This document shows positions 14,344 through 16,027 of a stretch of DNA of 16,027 bases, piece after piece. The position numbers and the translations under genes were made by a program. The first letter of the stretch is position 1, and every line of letters starts with the position of its first letter. The stretch is from Pseudomonadota bacterium (GTDB lineage Bacteria; Pseudomonadota; Gammaproteobacteria; UBA4575). The notes beneath the pieces were generated by a model. That model was not told the origin of the DNA, searched no databases, and saw only the letters and a program-made list of their open reading frames with translations. The DNA is taken from contig VXPJ01000137.1 of NCBI GenBank assembly GCA_009839635.1, positions 23,990 to 40,016 on the forward strand, written 5' to 3'.

Positions 14344-15741
14344 TCAGCCCGGTGAAGCAGCTCGCACGAGCGGCTCTCCCCGTTCATCGAAGTACTTCCT
14401 TGTAACCCGGAACACCATCGGTGCAAGCAGCAGCAGTCCGATGAGGTTCGGCACTGCCATCAGCCCGTTGAGGGTGTCCGACAGGTTCCAGACGAAATCC
14501 ACCTTCACGTTCGCGAAGGACAGCGCCGCCAGCACCCAAAGCGCGCGGTAGACCACGAGGCTTCGCTCGCTGAACAGGTACTGCCAGCAGCGCTCGCCGT
14601 AGTAGCTCCAGCCGAGGATGGTGGTGAACGCGAATACCGCCAGGGCGATCGTGACGATGTACTGGCCTCCCGCGATTGACTCCTGGAAGCCGGTCGAGGT
14701 GAGCACTGCCCCGGTCAGCCCGCCGCCGTCCGCGCCGGTCATGGTCCAGGCACCGGAGGTGAGAATGACCAGTGCAGTCATGGTGCAGACGATGAGGGTG
14801 TCAATGAACGTGCCGAGCATGGCGATGATGCCCTGTCGGACCGGGCTGTTGGTCTGCGCCGCCGCGTGGGCGATGGCCGCGGACCCGAGGCCGGACTCGT
14901 TCGAGAACACGCCGCGGGCCACCCCGAAACGGATGGCTGCGGCCACGGCCGCTCCGGCGAACCCGCCCGTGGCGGCAGCAGGTGTGAAGGCATAGGTGAA
15001 GATGAGCCCGATTGCCTCGGGGACTTTGGTGATGTTGATGACGATGATGAGCAGCGCAGCCCCGAGGTACAGCACGATCATGGCAGGCACCAGTTTCCCG
15101 GCAACTTCTCCGATCCTGCGGATGCCCCCGATGATGACCACGCCGACAAGTCCGGCAACAACGACTCCGGTTATCCACTGGGGTACGTTGAAACTGTTCC
15201 CAAGTGCCACGGCCATCGAGTTCACCTGGACCGCGTTGCCGATGCCGAACGCAGCGATCGCGCCGAAAATGGCAAATGCAAGCCCAAGGTACTTGCCGAG
15301 TTCTGGAGCAAATTCCCCGACGCCGTTGCTCAGGTAGTACATCGGGCCGCCAACATACTTGCCGTTGGCGTCGACTTCCCGGTAGGTGACCGCGCAGACG
15401 GCTTCCGCGTATTTCGTCGCCATCCCGAACAAGGCGATGAGCCACATGTAGAAAATGGCCCCCGGGCCACCGAGGGCGATAGCGGTCGCCACACCGGCGA
15501 TGTTACCGGTTCCCACCGTGGCAGACAGCGCGGTCATCAGTGCGTTGAAAGGCTTGACTTCACCTTCGCCCGTCACCTGATCCTTGTCGAACAACAGCCG
15601 GAACCCGTAGCCAACCTTGCGCCATGGCATGAACACGAGCCCAAGCGTCAGCAGCAACCCGGTCACTCCGAGAATGCCCAGCATGGGCGGTCCCCATGCG
15701 AACGAATTGATGGAATTGATGATTGAGTTCAGTTGGTCCAT
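14344..15741 (-). CDS. Sodium:alanine/glycine symporter (AGCS family)
   Basis: This is a 465-residue inner-membrane transporter that takes up alanine or glycine with sodium. Sodium coupling is known for the family, and the exact substrate is not visible. Family signatures are SATVGTGNIAGVATAIALGGPGAIFYMWLIALFGMATKYAEAV in the N-terminal third, GGPMYYL shortly after, and ARGVFSNESGLGSAAIAHAAA in the middle. About ten to eleven strongly hydrophobic segments alternate with short loops, and the length is typical. The ATG at 15741 follows an excellent ribosome site, GGGAGGAGG, with 6 bases between. It lies downstream of a tRNA gene that has its own likely terminator. A candidate promoter is at 15821-15850. 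Confidence 0.95.
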   Translation of the reverse strand: MDQLNSIINSINSFAWGPPMLGILGVTGLLLTLGLVFMPWRKVGYGFRLLFDKDQVTGEGEVKPFNALMTALSATVGTGNIAGVATAIALGGPGAIFYMWLIALFGMATKYAEAVCAVTYREVDANGKYVGGPMYYLSNGVGEFAPELGKYLGLAFAIFGAIAAFGIGNAVQVNSMAVALGNSFNVPQWITGVVVAGLVGVVIIGGIRRIGEVAGKLVPAMIVLYLGAALLIIVINITKVPEAIGLIFTYAFTPAAATGGFAGAAVAAAIRFGVARGVFSNESGLGSAAIAHAAAQTNSPVRQGIIAMLGTFIDTLIVCTMTALVILTSGAWTMTGADGGGLTGAVLTSTGFQESIAGGQYIVTIALAVFAFTTILGWSYYGERCWQYLFSERSLVVYRALWVLAALSFANVKVDFVWNLSDTLNGLMAVPNLIGLLLLAPMVFRVTRKYFDERGEPLVRAASPG

Positions 15742-15820
15742 GATGGCCCTCCTCCCGCACGCACCCCGTGATAGAAACCGGGCTCGGGTAATAATTATCG
15801 TTGTCGCGGCCCTAGGGGAA

Positions 15821-15850
15821 CTTATACTCCATTATCCCTACAGGCGCCAA
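15821..15850 (-). promoter_or_regulatory. Candidate promoter of the symporter gene
   Basis: On the minus strand TTGGCG (15845-15850, four of six) and TATAAG (15821-15826, five of six) are separated by 18 bases. Inverted TAGGG/CCCTA arms flank the -10 (15811-15815 and 15836-15840) and could be an operator. The gap 15742-15983 otherwise contains only the tRNA terminator. Confidence 0.3.
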
Positions 15851-15951
15851 CTTCCCCCATCTGCGGGCGGCGCCCTCCGGAACGTCAACTGATGCAGGAC
15901 TCAAAATATGGATCGCAGCTTAACTACAAGTGTATGATTATATGGGGAATT

Positions 15952-15972
15952 AAAGACGTTACAGACGTCTTT
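15952..15972 (-). terminator. Terminator hairpin downstream of tRNA-Met
   Basis: Perfect 8-base arms AAAGACGT (15952-15959 on the plus strand) and ACGTCTTT (15965-15972) enclose five bases. In the direction of tRNA transcription the hairpin begins 11 bases after the CCA end and leads into TTTAATT. This is a modest T-run but a sensible position for a tRNA terminator. Confidence 0.5.
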
Positions 15973-15983
15973 GGATTTTGAAA

Positions 15984-16027
15984 TGGTGGCTATGGTTGGA
16001 CTTGAACCAACGACCCCAGCATTATGA
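15984..16027 (-). tRNA. tRNA-Met (CAU), elongator type, 5' half beyond the window
   Basis: Read on the minus strand, the segment gives T33, the anticodon CAT (16024-16026), AA, the anticodon-stem arm TGCTG and the variable loop GGGTC. It continues with the T-stem GTTGG, loop TTCAAGT and CCAAC, then the acceptor strand CATAGCC, discriminator A and an encoded CCA. The TCATAATG-TGGGGTC context and the AGCCACCA end resemble elongator tRNA-Met of E. coli (GGCTACG acceptor) rather than initiator or the tRNA-Ile read through lysidine. The window stops right at the 5' side of the anticodon, so the D-arm cannot be checked. Confidence 0.85.

Noticed and set aside
14205..14426. 74-residue N-terminal extension of the cytochrome c
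   Set aside because: It would bury the signal peptide inside the protein and overlap the end of the symporter gene.
14866..15726. 286-codon plus-strand frame antisense to the symporter
   Set aside because: The composition is polar and low in motif content, and it is fully covered by the AGCS transporter on the other strand.
15952..16027. tRNA-linked attachment site of an integrated element
   Set aside because: No integrase gene or direct repeat of the tRNA 3' end is seen in the window. The hairpin next to the tRNA is better explained as its terminator.

Overview
The window looks like chromosomal DNA of a free-living gammaproteobacterium with fairly high GC. It is gene-dense, with short intergenic gaps and ordinary core-gene content. 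The strongest lineage clue is RNase T (rnt), which is largely confined to gammaproteobacteria, lying next to a monothiol glutaredoxin (grxD) with argF nearby. From memory, a similar rnt/grxD/argF neighbourhood occurs in Pseudomonas. An NAGGN-type amidotransferase, a GTP-dependent PEP carboxykinase and an ergothioneine methyltransferase argue against an enteric and fit an aquatic or salt-tolerant organism. I see no phage, insertion sequence, CRISPR array or transposon.

Layout. 1-561: 3' part of rnt (+). 4292-587: a minus-strand cluster of hyuB (hydantoinase B/oxoprolinase family), asnO-type N-acetylglutaminylglutamine amidotransferase and grxD. grxD also has its own promoter inside the end of the amidotransferase gene. 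4293-4407: a compact divergent promoter region whose two -10 boxes overlap. 4408-4992: a small integral membrane protein resembling the N-terminal domain of membrane urate oxidases (+). 4993-5139: two hairpins, the second a good intrinsic terminator. 5140-7250: argD-argF, overlapping by ATGA (+). 8267-7278: egtD (-), convergent with argF. 8465-9313: nadC (+), divergent from egtD. 10147-9332: mazG (-), convergent with nadC. 10419-12176: pckG (+), followed by a strong terminator. 12270-12782: a YpsA/molybdenum-carrier-like SLOG protein (+). 12838-13545: a secreted SYLF (Ysc84-like) protein (+). 15741-14344 and 14204-13725: a sodium:alanine/glycine symporter and a small periplasmic cytochrome c (-). 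16027-15984: the 3' part of elongator tRNA-Met(CAU) (-), cut by the window end.

How the genes fit together. argD and argF supply consecutive-stage arginine biosynthesis enzymes. nadC makes nicotinate mononucleotide for NAD. mazG removes aberrant NTPs. pckG links the TCA cycle to gluconeogenesis. A stress and redox theme runs alongside: grxD (Fe-S and glutathione), egtD (ergothioneine precursor) and the NAGGN amidotransferase (dipeptide osmolyte). The sodium-coupled amino-acid symporter also suits a saline habitat.

No clearly new system is visible. The least ordinary part is 587-5105. There, two enzymes that normally work with dedicated partners occur together without them: HyuB without HyuA, and the NAGGN amidotransferase without the NAGGN synthetase or M42 hydrolase. 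They are transcribed divergently, from overlapping promoters, from a membrane protein of uncertain function.
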